Below are positions 56,405 through 64,000 of a stretch of 64,000 nucleotides of DNA, one piece after another. Origin of the DNA: Planotetraspora mira (lineage in GTDB: Bacteria; Actinomycetota; Actinomycetes; Streptosporangiales; Streptosporangiaceae); NCBI RefSeq assembly GCF_016863275.1, contig NZ_BOOO01000033.1, positions 166,788 to 230,787 of the forward strand, given 5' to 3'. The notes beneath the pieces were generated by a model. The model was given only the letters and a program-made list of their open reading frames with translations, had not been told where the DNA came from and made no database searches. The translations under genes were made by a program, and so were the position numbers. How positions within the stretch are numbered: the first letter of the stretch is position 1; each line of letters begins with the position of its first letter.

Positions 56405-57758
56405 TGGCGGCGCCGCCGACGAGGGATTCCACCTTCTGCTGGTAAGCGGCGGCCGCCTCGTCGACCGTCTTGCCCGAGACGACGGCGGCGGTGGCCTCCT
56501 GCAGCGCCACCGACACCTCCGGATACACGGCCAGCGGCGGACGGTAGGCCGTGATCGGCAGCACCTCGTCCGACACGAACTTCAGCATCGGGTCGACCCC
56601 GAGCACCTCGTCGTTCACGTCCGTGCGCGAGGTGATCCTGGCCGCGCCCGCGAGTTGCGACGTGGTGGCCTTGGCCGAATGCATGAACGACAGCAGTTCC
56701 CAGGCCAGCTTCGGGTTCTTCGAGTTCGGGTTCAGGACCCGTACGGCGCCGCCCGACATGCTGACGAAGTCCTGCCCGCGGATGCCCGAGCCGGGGCGCT
56801 CGGAGGGGATGAGGGCGTACCCGACTGCGGCGTCCCTGTTCTGCATCGGGGCGACGCCGGCCTTGGGCTCGACGACGGCCCGCCAGAAGTAGTCGCCCTC
56901 CGCCAGGATGCCGATCTTGCCCTCGGCGAACTGGGCGAACGACTTGTCCCTGCCCTGCGCCTCCTGCTGAAGCTTCGGATCGCCGAGCCCGGTCGTGTAG
57001 ATCTGGTGGTAGAAGCCCAGCACGTCCTTCAGCGCCTGGGAGCCGCCCGTCCACTTGCCGTCGGCCCAGATCTGCGCTCCCGCGCCCGCGAGGAGCGGCA
57101 GCGCGCCCTGCATGGTCGTCGCCTCACCCATCGCGGTGCCCGCGTTGAGCTGGATCGGCACCGGCACCCCGGCGGCCTTCAGGGCGTTGCCGGCGTCGAT
57201 GATCTCCTGCCAGCTCGTGGGCTGCCAGTCGGCCGGCAGGCCGGCCTTCTTGAACAGGTCCTTGTTGAAGTACAGGACGCGGCCGTCGGTGCCCTGCGGC
57301 AGGCCGTACTTCTTGTCCTCGAAGATCCCCAGCCCCTGTACGGCCTTCGGGATCTGGTTCCAGCCCTCCCAGGAGTCGACCTCGGGGCCGGCGACCTCGG
57401 ACAGCGGCTTGATGTAGCCGGCCTGGGCGAACTCGCCCACCCAGATGCCGTCGACGTCGATCACGTCGGCCCCGGCGTGCGACTTGAGGTCGAGGGCGAT
57501 CTTCGTCTTGTACTGCTCGTCGTCGACCCCGCTCGGCTGGAACAGGACGTGGACCCGGCGGCCCTTCGCCTTCTGCTCCTGCTCGAACTCGGGGATGACC
57601 CACCGGGTCGTCCAGTCGGCCGTCTCGGCGTTCTTTCCGCCGGAGATCGCGTTCGACGTGATGATGAGGGTGACACTGCCGTCCGAGGATTCGCTTCCCG
57701 TTCCGCAGGCCGCGAGGACCAGTACGGCTCCCGCCACCGCCGCGAGTACAGGTCTCAT
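56391..57758 (-). CDS. Sugar ABC substrate-binding lipoprotein (SBP family 1)
   Basis: 455 residues from the ATG at 57758 (RBS GGAGG). Lipoprotein signal with lipobox LAAC (Cys18). A family-1 extracellular sugar-binding protein: VIDVDGIWVGEFAQAGYIKPL near the hinge, RVLYFNKDLFKKAGLP with the YYNK/FNK-type motif, and KIGILAEGDYFW in the C-lobe. First gene of the seven-gene operon, so it sets the operon's inducer source. No LacI or ROK regulator gene is nearby, but a LacI-like operator is upstream. Confidence 0.94.
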   Translation of the reverse strand: MRPVLAAVAGAVLVLAACGTGSESSDGSVTLIITSNAISGGKNAETADWTTRWVIPEFEQEQKAKGRRVHVLFQPSGVDDEQYKTKIALDLKSHAGADVIDVDGIWVGEFAQAGYIKPLSEVAGPEVDSWEGWNQIPKAVQGLGIFEDKKYGLPQGTDGRVLYFNKDLFKKAGLPADWQPTSWQEIIDAGNALKAAGVPVPIQLNAGTAMGEATTMQGALPLLAGAGAQIWADGKWTGGSQALKDVLGFYHQIYTTGLGDPKLQQEAQGRDKSFAQFAEGKIGILAEGDYFWRAVVEPKAGVAPMQNRDAAVGYALIPSERPGSGIRGQDFVSMSGGAVRVLNPNSKNPKLAWELLSFMHSAKATTSQLAGAARITSRTDVNDEVLGVDPMLKFVSDEVLPITAYRPPLAVYPEVSVALQEATAAVVSGKTVDEAAAAYQQKVESLVGGAANVAS

Positions 57759-57829
57759 GAAGACCTCCGCGTCAAAGTCATGACGTACAGACAAAATCGA
57801 CAGTCGCACGGGACAACTAACGAGTAAAG

Positions 57830-57838
57830 AAACGGTTT
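57830..57838. promoter_or_regulatory. Putative LacI-type operator of the sugar operon
   Basis: AAACGGTTT (arms AAAC/GTTT about one base) lies 72 bp upstream of the binding-protein start in a locally AT-rich stretch, matching the minimal core of many LacI-family operators. Nearby TTGTCC on the minus strand may be the -35. Confidence 0.4.
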
Positions 57839-57966
57839 GGTGAAGCAGTGAAGAACGGGGGCGGTGCCCGCGGGGGTTCAACCGCGGGCGCGGCCGGAAC
57901 GACGATCAAGAAACGAGGTTCGCGCTGAGCTGATCGGGAAGAGTGCAACCAGTGCGGTGACATGAG

Positions 57967-57972
57967 TAGGGT
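57967..57972 (+). promoter_or_regulatory. -10 hexamer of prcB
   Basis: TAGGGT lies 33 nt before the prcB GTG; the RBS GGAGGGA is at 57994-58000. So prcB-prcA have a promoter of their own, separate from pup. Confidence 0.6.
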
Positions 57973-58005
57973 CGGGCGTAACAACGCACGCTTGGAGGGA
58001 GTCGC

Positions 58006-58842
58006 GTGGCATCTCAGCAGGCCGGGATGAACAACCTCTTCACATACACGGGGTCCTCGTCTTTCACCGAGTTTCTCGGCGCGTACGCGCCGGATCTGCT
58101 GCCGTCCCGGGCGCAGACGCCGGCCGTGCCGGTCGGTGATCAGATCCCCCACGCGACCACGATCGTCGCGGCGACGTGTGCCGGGGGAGTGGTGATGGCC
58201 GGCGACCGCCGCGCCACCTCGGGCAACATCATCTCCCAGCGGGACATCGAGAAGGTCTTCCGCACCGACGACTACTCCTGCATGGGCATCGCGGGCACCG
58301 CGAGCACGGGCATCGAGATGGCCCGGCTCTACCGCGTGGAGCTCGAGCACTACGAGAAGACCGAAGGCCGGTCCCTGTCCACCGAGGGCAAGGCCAACCG
58401 GCTGGCGACGATGATCCGCGGCAACCTCGCCATGGCGATGCAGGGCCTCGTGGTCGTGCCGCTGTTCGCGGCCTACGACCCGGCCGTCGACGGCGGGCGG
58501 ATCTTCGGCTACGACGTGGGCGGCGGGCCGTACGAGCAGCGGAACTACCATTCGATCGGCTCGGGCTCGATCTTCGCGCGCGGTTCGCTGAAGAAGCTGT
58601 ACCGCGAGAACGCCTCACCCGAGGACACCGTCATGGCATGCCTCAACGCGCTGTACGACGCGGCCGACGACGACTCGGCCACCGGCGGGCCCGATGTGAC
58701 GCGGAAGATCTGGCCGATGATCTCCGTGATCACCGCGGACGGCTACCGCCGGCTGCCCGACGACGAGATCGCGGAGCTCGTCCAGGCCGTGATCGCCGTA
58801 CGGATGGAAGCCCCCGACGGACCGATCGCCCCGCTGCGCTAA
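58006..58842 (+). CDS. prcB: 20S proteasome beta subunit PrcB
   Basis: 278 residues from a GTG. An N-terminal propeptide of 50 residues is followed by the mature sequence [21 protein letters not shown]; the catalytic nucleophile is Thr51. The residue before it is Ala (HAT), where Gly is the normal P1 of this autocatalytic cleavage. The catalytic Lys and Asp (GDRRAT, about Lys/Asp region) and SDLRTD-type helix features follow. Seven copies per ring form the proteolytic core. It is coupled closely with prcA (22 bp). The length is normal for actinobacterial beta subunits. Confidence 0.96.
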   Translation: MASQQAGMNNLFTYTGSSSFTEFLGAYAPDLLPSRAQTPAVPVGDQIPHATTIVAATCAGGVVMAGDRRATSGNIISQRDIEKVFRTDDYSCMGIAGTASTGIEMARLYRVELEHYEKTEGRSLSTEGKANRLATMIRGNLAMAMQGLVVVPLFAAYDPAVDGGRIFGYDVGGGPYEQRNYHSIGSGSIFARGSLKKLYRENASPEDTVMACLNALYDAADDDSATGGPDVTRKIWPMISVITADGYRRLPDDEIAELVQAVIAVRMEAPDGPIAPLR

Positions 58843-58864
58843 CTCGTAGAGAGGAACACCCCCG

Positions 58865-59653
58865 GTGTCCATGCCCTTTGGATATGCCTCACCCGAGCAG
58901 ATCATGCGGGACAGGGCGGAGTATGCGCGAAAGGGCATCGCGCGAGGCCGCAGCGTGGTCGTCATGCAGTATGCCGACGGCATCCTGTTCGTGGCGCCCA
59001 ACCCGTCCAAGGCTCTCCACAAGATCAGTGAAATCTACGACCGGATCGGCTTCGCCGCGGTCGGGCGGTACAACGAGTTCGAGTCGCTCCGCCTGGCCGG
59101 CATCCGCTACGCGGACATCAACGGCTACACCTTCAACCGCAACGACGTCACCGGCCGCGGTCTCGCCAACCTGTACGCCCAGCAGCTCGGCATGATCTTC
59201 ACCGAGTCGATCAAGTCCCTGGAGGTGGAGATCGTCGTCGCGGAGGTCGGCGAATCCCAGTCCGATGACCAGATCTACCGGCTGACCTTCGACGGGTCGG
59301 TGTTCGACGAGCAGGGCATGGCCGTCATCGGCGGACAGGCCGAGGCCGTCGCGGGCCGCCTCAAGGAGCGCTACAGGGACAACCTGCCGCTGCCGGAGGC
59401 GCTCGAGGCCGCCCTGGTCGCCCTGACCGAGCCGGGAGGTGAGCGCCCTCCCACCACCCAGATCGAGGTGGCGGTCCTCGACCGCGGCCGCGAGCATCGA
59501 AAGTTCCTGCGCCTCGCCGGTCCCCGCCTCGAGAAACTGCTCGAGACGGCCAAGTCCGAGACACCACCGGATAAGCCTGCCGCCGAAGACGTCTCGTTGC
59601 CGGAGCCTCCGACCGCTCCGGACGGAGACATCGACACCGGCTCGGCCGAGTAA
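58865..59653 (+). CDS. prcA: 20S proteasome alpha subunit PrcA
   Basis: 262 residues from a GTG; RBS GAGAGGA upstream. The N-terminal H0/gate segment (MSMPFGYASPEQIMRDRAEYARKGIARG) and the Ntn fold without an N-terminal Thr are typical. KISEIYDRIGFAAVGRYNEFE is the alpha-ring signature. The C-terminal 35 residues are acidic and Pro-rich, probably disordered. It builds the outer rings that gate access and bind the Mpa QYL tail. Transcribed with prcB. Confidence 0.96.
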   Translation: MSMPFGYASPEQIMRDRAEYARKGIARGRSVVVMQYADGILFVAPNPSKALHKISEIYDRIGFAAVGRYNEFESLRLAGIRYADINGYTFNRNDVTGRGLANLYAQQLGMIFTESIKSLEVEIVVAEVGESQSDDQIYRLTFDGSVFDEQGMAVIGGQAEAVAGRLKERYRDNLPLPEALEAALVALTEPGGERPPTTQIEVAVLDRGREHRKFLRLAGPRLEKLLETAKSETPPDKPAAEDVSLPEPPTAPDGDIDTGSAE

Positions 59654-59714
59654 CCACCAAGGCCAGGCTCGGCGATTACCAGGTGATCCCTATCCGGTTG
59701 TCACATTCGGGGAA

Positions 59715-59720
59715 TAGGGT
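59715..59720 (+). promoter_or_regulatory. -10 hexamer of pafA
   Basis: TAGGGT lies 6 nt before the ATG at 59727, a leaderless promoter between prcA and pafA. Confidence 0.65.
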
Positions 59721-59726
59721 TAAGTG

Positions 59727-61085
59727 ATGGATCGACGCATCTTCGGGCTGGAGAACGAGTACGGCGTCACCTGCACGTTCAGGGGGCAGCGCAGGCTGTC
59801 ACCGGACGAGGTGGCGCGGTACCTGTTCCGGCGAGTGGTGTCCTGGGGCCGATCGAGCAACGTATTTCTCCGTAACGGCGCCCGTCTGTATCTGGATGTG
59901 GGCAGTCATCCCGAGTACGCCACCCCTGAATGCGACAACGTCGTGGAGCTGGTGACCCACGACAAGGCGGGGGAGCGCATCCTCGAAGGTCTCCTCGTCG
60001 ACGCCGAGAAGCGTCTACGCGAGGAGGGCATCGCAGGAGACATCTACCTGTTCAAGAACAACACCGACTCCGCCGGCAACTCCTACGGCTGTCACGAGAA
60101 CTACCTCGTTGGCCGGCACGGGGAGTTCGGGCGGCTGGCCGACGTCCTCATCCCCTACCTCGTCACCCGCCAGATCATCTGCGGGGCCGGCAAGGTGCTG
60201 CAGACGCCGCGCGGTGCGGTCTACTGCGTGTCCCAGCGGGCCGAGCACATCTGGGAGGGTGTCTCTTCGGCCACCACCCGGTCACGTCCGATCATCAACA
60301 CGCGCGACGAGCCGCACGCCGACGCCGAGCGGTTCCGCCGCTTGCACGTCATCGTCGGCGACTCGAACATGAGCGAGACGACCATGCTGCTCAAGGTCGG
60401 CGCCACCGACCTCGTGCTGCGCATGATCGAGGCCGGCGTCGTGATGCGGGACCTGTCGCTGGAGAACCCGATAAGGGCGATCCGCGAGGTGTCGCATGAC
60501 ATGACCGGCCGCCGGAGGGTCCGGCTCGCCAACGGGCGGGAGGCCTCGTCCCTGGAGATCCAGCAGGAGTACCTCACCAAGGCGCGGGACTTCGTCGACC
60601 GGCGCGGCGGCGACGAGATCAGCAAGCGGGTGCTGGAGCTCTGGGAGCGGACGCTCCGCGCCGTCGACACCGGCGATCTCGACCTCGTGTCGCGGGAGAT
60701 CGACTGGGTCACCAAGTACCAGATGATCGAACGTTACCGGCAGAAGTACGACCTTCCGCTCTCATCGCCGCGAGTCGCCCAGCTCGATCTCGCCTATCAC
60801 GACGTCCACCGCAAGCGCGGCCTGTTCTACCTGCTGCAGAAGCGGGGGGCCGTCGAGCGGGTGGCGAGTGACGTCAAGATCTTCGAGGCGAAGTCGGTTC
60901 CGCCGCAGACCACGAGAGCCAGACTCCGCGGCGAGTTCATCCGCAAGGCACAGGAGAAGCGGCGCGACTTCACCGTCGACTGGGTCCACCTCAAGCTGAA
61001 CGACCAGGCCCAGCGGACCGTGCTCTGTAAGGATCCGTTCCGCAGCGTCGATGAAAGGGTTGACAAGCTCATCGCCGGAATGTGA
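59727..61085 (+). CDS. pafA: Pup-protein ligase PafA
   Basis: 452 residues from the ATG at 59727, favoured by the leaderless -10 and by the family start (MDRRI); a GTG 3 nt upstream also reads in frame. A glutamine-synthetase-like ligase: [12 protein letters not shown], the catalytic Asp in [31 protein letters not shown], and [21 protein letters not shown] ATP loop ([17 protein letters not shown]). It lacks the Dop loop, as expected. It links the Glu-ended Pup to substrate lysines. The C-terminal [23 protein letters not shown] is highly conserved. Confidence 0.97.
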   Translation: MDRRIFGLENEYGVTCTFRGQRRLSPDEVARYLFRRVVSWGRSSNVFLRNGARLYLDVGSHPEYATPECDNVVELVTHDKAGERILEGLLVDAEKRLREEGIAGDIYLFKNNTDSAGNSYGCHENYLVGRHGEFGRLADVLIPYLVTRQIICGAGKVLQTPRGAVYCVSQRAEHIWEGVSSATTRSRPIINTRDEPHADAERFRRLHVIVGDSNMSETTMLLKVGATDLVLRMIEAGVVMRDLSLENPIRAIREVSHDMTGRRRVRLANGREASSLEIQQEYLTKARDFVDRRGGDEISKRVLELWERTLRAVDTGDLDLVSREIDWVTKYQMIERYRQKYDLPLSSPRVAQLDLAYHDVHRKRGLFYLLQKRGAVERVASDVKIFEAKSVPPQTTRARLRGEFIRKAQEKRRDFTVDWVHLKLNDQAQRTVLCKDPFRSVDERVDKLIAGM

Positions 61086-61110
61086 TCTCCTTACGTCGTT
61101 CCGACAGCGG

Positions 61111-61132
61111 GTTCGGGTAGGGTTACCCGAAC
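61111..61132. promoter_or_regulatory. Perfect palindrome overlapping the -10 of the FKBP gene
   Basis: Arms GTTCGGGTA (61111-61119) and TACCCGAAC (61124-61132) flank a 4-nt centre GGGT. The centre and left arm make TAGGGT (61118-61123), the likely -10 for the FKBP gene (ATG at 61159, RBS GAGGGA). A bound protein would block this promoter; a folded RNA could also end pafA transcripts, though the short distance after pafA (26 bp) fits both. Confidence 0.55.
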
Positions 61133-61158
61133 CTAGCTGTCTTTCTGAGGGATTCCAC

Positions 61159-62118
61159 ATGCGCCGCCGTACGGCAATAGTCGCCGCAGCCTTGCCTTTG
61201 TTGCTCGCCGCAGCCTGCGGGACCGCGCAGAAGACCGCGTCTCCCAGCACGGGCGCGGGAACCGCCGCCGCCGCGGGTCTGAAAGTGGCGGGAGAGGCCG
61301 GCAAGAAGCCGACGGTGACGTTCCCGGCGGGCCAGCCTCCGCTCACGTCGTCGTCCCTGAAGGTTCTGGACGGCTCCGGCACGGCGGCCAAGGACGGCGA
61401 CGTCCTCACGGCCAAGGTGACCGTCTACAACTGGGACGGCAAGGAGAACAAGTCGTCGGGCTCCGACTACGACCAGGGTCATTCCGAGTTCGTCACGGTC
61501 AGCCCTCAGCTTCCGAAGTCCCTGCATGACGCTCTCATCGGCGCCAAGCCGGGAGGCCGGGTCGTCGCCGTCGTCGCCAAGGACAGCCTGAGCCCCGACC
61601 AGATCACGCAGGCCAAGGACCAGGGCACCGACTTCACCACGACCTCGCAGGTGCTGGTGGTCGACGTCGAGTCCGCCGCACCGAAGGCCGCCCAGGGCGC
61701 CGCGGTGGATCCCGCCGTGGACGGGGTCAAGCTCGAGAACCCGGGCGGTGACAAGGCGCCCACGCTGACCACCAAGACCGACGCCAAGGCGCCGAAGGAC
61801 CTCGTGGTCAAGACCGTGATCAAGGGCTCCGGGCCGCAGGTCAAGGCCGACCAGATGATCCTCGCCCACTACACGGGCAAGATCTGGGGGACCGACAAGG
61901 AGTTCGACTCCAGCTGGCAGCGCGGTGAGCCGGCGACGTTCGCGCTCAACCAGGTCGTGAAGGGCTGGGCGCAGGGGCTCACCGGGGTCCCGGTCGGCAG
62001 CCGCGTCCTGATCTCCATCCCGCCGGACCTCGGGTACGGCAAGGAGGGCAACGCCCAGGGTGGCATCAAGGGCACCGACACCCTGGTCTTCGTGGTGGAC
62101 GTCCTCGGCGCCGTCTGA
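61159..62118 (+). CDS. FKBP-type peptidyl-prolyl isomerase lipoprotein, two FKBP units
   Basis: 319 residues from the ATG at 61159. Lipoprotein signal with lipobox AAAC (Cys20), so it faces the outside. A first FKBP-like unit (about 75-195; GDVLTAKVTVYNWDGKE) is diverged. The C-terminal FKBP domain (about 225-318) keeps ILAHYTGKIW, FDSSW, VVKGWAQGLTGVPVGSRVLISIPPDLGYG, the catalytic pocket. It should catalyse prolyl isomerisation and aid folding of exported proteins. This FKBP gene commonly follows pafA in actinobacteria. A strong terminator follows. Confidence 0.95.
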   Translation: MRRRTAIVAAALPLLLAAACGTAQKTASPSTGAGTAAAAGLKVAGEAGKKPTVTFPAGQPPLTSSSLKVLDGSGTAAKDGDVLTAKVTVYNWDGKENKSSGSDYDQGHSEFVTVSPQLPKSLHDALIGAKPGGRVVAVVAKDSLSPDQITQAKDQGTDFTTTSQVLVVDVESAAPKAAQGAAVDPAVDGVKLENPGGDKAPTLTTKTDAKAPKDLVVKTVIKGSGPQVKADQMILAHYTGKIWGTDKEFDSSWQRGEPATFALNQVVKGWAQGLTGVPVGSRVLISIPPDLGYGKEGNAQGGIKGTDTLVFVVDVLGAV

Positions 62119-62156
62119 CGCCTGCGTAGAACTCCGTAGAACCCCGTAGCACTCAG

Positions 62157-62193
62157 AAAAGGATCTTCCCCGTCGACGGGGAAGATCCTTTTT
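62157..62193. terminator. Strong bidirectional Rho-independent terminator
   Basis: A 28-bp perfect palindrome (62161-62188; arms GGATCTTCCCCGTC and its complement) is flanked by AAAA on the left and TTTTT on the right, so it works for the FKBP gene and for the convergent chitosanase gene. Confidence 0.9.
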
Positions 62194-62205
62194 CTTCGGC
62201 CGGGC

Positions 62206-63270
62206 TCAGTTGTTGATGCTGTAGCTGTCGCCGTAGACCTTCCACTTCAGCGGCGGGTTGAGGTCGAGGTTGCCCGCCTTGAGGAAGACCCGCTGCGCGG
62301 TGTCGACCCGGCTCGTGTCGCTGTGGGCTTCCTCGGTCTTCATCGCGGCCTTGCGGGCGTCCAGGAAGGCGTTGAGGTAGGTGACCTCGTCGCCGCCCTG
62401 CGCGGGGGTCTTGGCCTTCTTCATGGCGGTCTTTCGGATGCCGCCGAAGCTGACGCTATCCTCGCCGGGCCCGTGCATGACCATCGCGTCGTAGTAGATG
62501 AACTGGCCGAGCGCGCGCAGGCCGTCCGACTTGGCCTGCTTCACCGCCGGATTGAAGTAGACGCGGTCGCGCTCGTCGTTCTGCGCCTGCTGGAAGGCCG
62601 TGTCGGCCGCGGCCTTGCGCCAGTCCTTGGTGAAGTTCGGGTCCAGGCCCTTGTGCGAGTCCGTGCCGTTCACCTTGCGCAGCGCGGGCAGGTACGGCGC
62701 GAGCACGTTGCCGGGCTTGCGCTGGGCGTAGAGCTCGACGAGCTCCAGCATGTCGCCGGTGCCGGAGCAGAAGCCGATGATGCCCGCCGTGTAGCCCCGG
62801 CCGTCGTCGATGTCCTCGATGTACTTGTACTGGGCCTTCCAATCGAGAGAGGAGTTCTCCGCGCTGGAGACGAGCTCCATCGCGATCTCCTTCTTCTTCG
62901 GATCGGTCAGGTCGACGGCCGCGGCTTTGGCCTTGGCCTTTGCTTTGGGCTTGGGCTTGGCTGTGGCCGTGGTGCCGGGCTTGCCGGCCGTGCCCGCTCC
63001 GCTCGCCGGACCGGCCTTGCCGGTGCTTGAGGGCTTGGCGGGCTGGGTGGGCTCGGCCACGTTCCCCCCGCCGTCGGACGCGGGGAGGGCCGCGTCGGGC
63101 GAGTCCGTCACGGAGTCGAGTGCGGCCACCTTGGCGGGGTCCACCTTGGCCGGGGTGGCGTCTGCCGCTGCGCATCCCGCTGCTGACTGCATCGGGAGTA
63201 CGGCGACGCTTACGGCGAGCAGGAGAGCGCCTCGCCGGGGGGTACGCCTGCTCTTGGGCAGGTCTGTCAC
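62206..63270 (-). CDS. GH46 chitosanase, secreted
   Basis: 354 residues from the GTG at 63270 (RBS GGAGAG); an ATG 36 nt upstream has no RBS. Signal: basic N-terminus, hydrophobic GALLLAVSVAVLPMQSA and a possible lipobox-like SAAGC at Cys33, so it may be a lipoprotein. A Lys/Pro/Gly-rich linker (about 60-118) leads to the GH46 domain (about 120-354) with catalytic Glu138 (SSAENSS) and Asp156 (IDDGRGYTAG) spaced as in the N174 enzyme (18 residues). GFCSGTGDMLELVE is conserved. It hydrolyses chitosan outside the cell. A palindromic operator candidate lies upstream. Confidence 0.95.
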   Translation of the reverse strand: MTDLPKSRRTPRRGALLLAVSVAVLPMQSAAGCAAADATPAKVDPAKVAALDSVTDSPDAALPASDGGGNVAEPTQPAKPSSTGKAGPASGAGTAGKPGTTATAKPKPKAKAKAKAAAVDLTDPKKKEIAMELVSSAENSSLDWKAQYKYIEDIDDGRGYTAGIIGFCSGTGDMLELVELYAQRKPGNVLAPYLPALRKVNGTDSHKGLDPNFTKDWRKAAADTAFQQAQNDERDRVYFNPAVKQAKSDGLRALGQFIYYDAMVMHGPGEDSVSFGGIRKTAMKKAKTPAQGGDEVTYLNAFLDARKAAMKTEEAHSDTSRVDTAQRVFLKAGNLDLNPPLKWKVYGDSYSINN

Positions 63271-63402
63271 TGTGTCTCTCCGTTTCTCCGCCGATCTCGC
63301 CGGCATCCAACGGCGAGGTGGAGAAACACGTTGCGACGTTGGGGGGAGCGCGCGGGGCGAGAGGGGGTGGCGGCTGCTGGGGGAGGAACCCTTGCAGGTT
63401 AG

Positions 63403-63419
63403 TTAGGAAGGTTTCCTAA
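63403..63419. promoter_or_regulatory. Palindromic operator candidate of the chitosanase gene
   Basis: TTAGGAA-GGT-TTCCTAA has perfect 7-bp arms, about 133 bp upstream of the chitosanase start. It resembles the AGGAAA/TTTCCT palindrome bound by the ROK-family repressor CsnR upstream of Streptomyces chitosanase genes (recalled from the literature, not checked here). No ROK gene is in the window. Confidence 0.6.
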
Positions 63420-64000
63420 TGAGACCAGGTGTCACATGGTGCTGTCAACGCCCAGTTTTACCCTGGTTATGACTGGTATCTACGGCCACTTGACCTGTGA
63501 CGTGCAGCTTGACCTGCGACGTGCACCCAGTTGTGACCGTCCGCCAATCTCTGTGGCGATGTCGACCGTCTGCTGCCGCAGGTTTCGGCCTATTCGGGGC
63601 CGTTTATTCTCGCTCCTGATATATCGGGAATCTGATATGGGATGGAGTATCTAGGTATTTGATTCGTGTGTGCCGCGATTTCTGCTCGGTGCCTAGATCC
63701 CGGCATCCATTGATGGGATGCCGGAGCTCGGGGTGGGGTCCGCAAGGTCGTTGGTGTGATCTCGCAGGTGCTGTTCGGCGGGGCATTTTCGCTGGTAGAC
63801 GAGATTGTTGACGTTGAGCGATCTTGCTTGGTCGCGGTGGTATGCCATGCGACGGGCCGGGTCGGTCGGATCGGATGATTGCGATGACATGTTTATTTCT
63901 GAACGAAATTGTTTAAGCGCACAAATGGGGATATCTCGTTTTCGCGAGCTCCCCGATTACTCATTGGTATTGGTTGTCGGCCGCCCATTCTCGTGAAATG
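63420..64000. other. Lower-GC terminal region without supportable gene
   Basis: About 580 bp with GC close to 50-55%, visibly lower than the rest. Short frames exist on both strands (for example 63693-63890 minus, 65 residues) but lack RBS and family similarity. A hairpin CCGGCATCC/GGATGCCGG lies at 63698-63722. The boundary may reflect transferred DNA or an intergenic region cut by the window edge. Confidence 0.5.

Noticed and set aside
59724..59726. GTG start of pafA three bases before the ATG
   Set aside because: Possible, but the 6-nt distance from TAGGGT and the family N-terminus favour the ATG at 59727.
63693..63890. 65-residue minus-strand ORF in the low-GC tail
   Set aside because: No RBS, no recognisable family, and a hairpin lies over its 3' end; too weak to call a gene.

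Overview
The window is chromosomal DNA of a high-GC actinomycete. It has a mycothiol ligase (mshC), a complete Pup-proteasome gene set (mpa/arc, dop, pup, prcB, prcA, pafA), NnaR-type HemD regulation, Tat and lipoprotein exports, and many starts sitting 6-7 nt after a TANNNT -10 hexamer (leaderless transcripts). Gene content and protein style fit the order Streptosporangiales, probably Streptosporangiaceae; this is inference, because no rRNA lies in the window. I found no CRISPR array, tRNA, rRNA, transposase or phage gene.

Layout. 1-3.9 kb: 3' end of a GH95-like glycosidase, a low-complexity secreted protein, a roughly 390-bp imperfect inverted repeat, and an aldo/keto reductase. 3.9-9 kb: uppP, a histidine phosphatase, DUF3090, a SCO1664-family kinase-like protein, an NRDE protein and mshC, a conserved actinobacterial neighbourhood. 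8.9-13 kb: Tat-exported PGRP/amidase, a second-type peptide deformylase, and a nitrogen-assimilation remnant (GlnR-like box, nirD-like tail, nnaR, frameshifted cbiX). 13-18.4 kb: PAC2 protein, metH, HAD phosphatase. 18.4-25.5 kb: a 53-bp noncoding tandem repeat, a small membrane protein, and a five-gene peptide/opine ABC importer in the order C-A-B-D-F. 25.6-31 kb: a two-component system with a LolD/MacB-like ABC exporter behind a perfect 18-bp palindrome.

31-62 kb is the Pup-proteasome region in expanded form: RecB-like nuclease, M50/CBS protease, then an inserted block (FHA protein, TetR, PfkB kinase, class-III aminotransferase, double GNAT), then trmI, mpa, dop, a histidine phosphatase, riboswitch-controlled cobB, a probable pseudokinase, pup, an inserted seven-gene minus-strand glycan operon (sugar ABC importer, CehA-like PHP hydrolase, Gfo/Idh oxidoreductase, GH38 alpha-mannosidase), then prcB, prcA, pafA and an FKBP lipoprotein. 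Dop deamidates Pup, PafA ligates it to lysines, Mpa unfolds pupylated proteins, and PrcA/PrcB degrade them. Pup is separated from the core protease genes by about 9.7 kb.

62-64 kb: a bidirectional terminator, a GH46 chitosanase with a palindromic operator candidate, and about 580 bp of lower-GC DNA with no supportable gene.

The most interesting points are the split proteasome locus, the pseudokinase between dop and pup facing a 19-bp palindrome, the Ala in place of Gly before the PrcB catalytic Thr, the nitrite-reductase relic upstream of nnaR, and two families of noncoding repeats.
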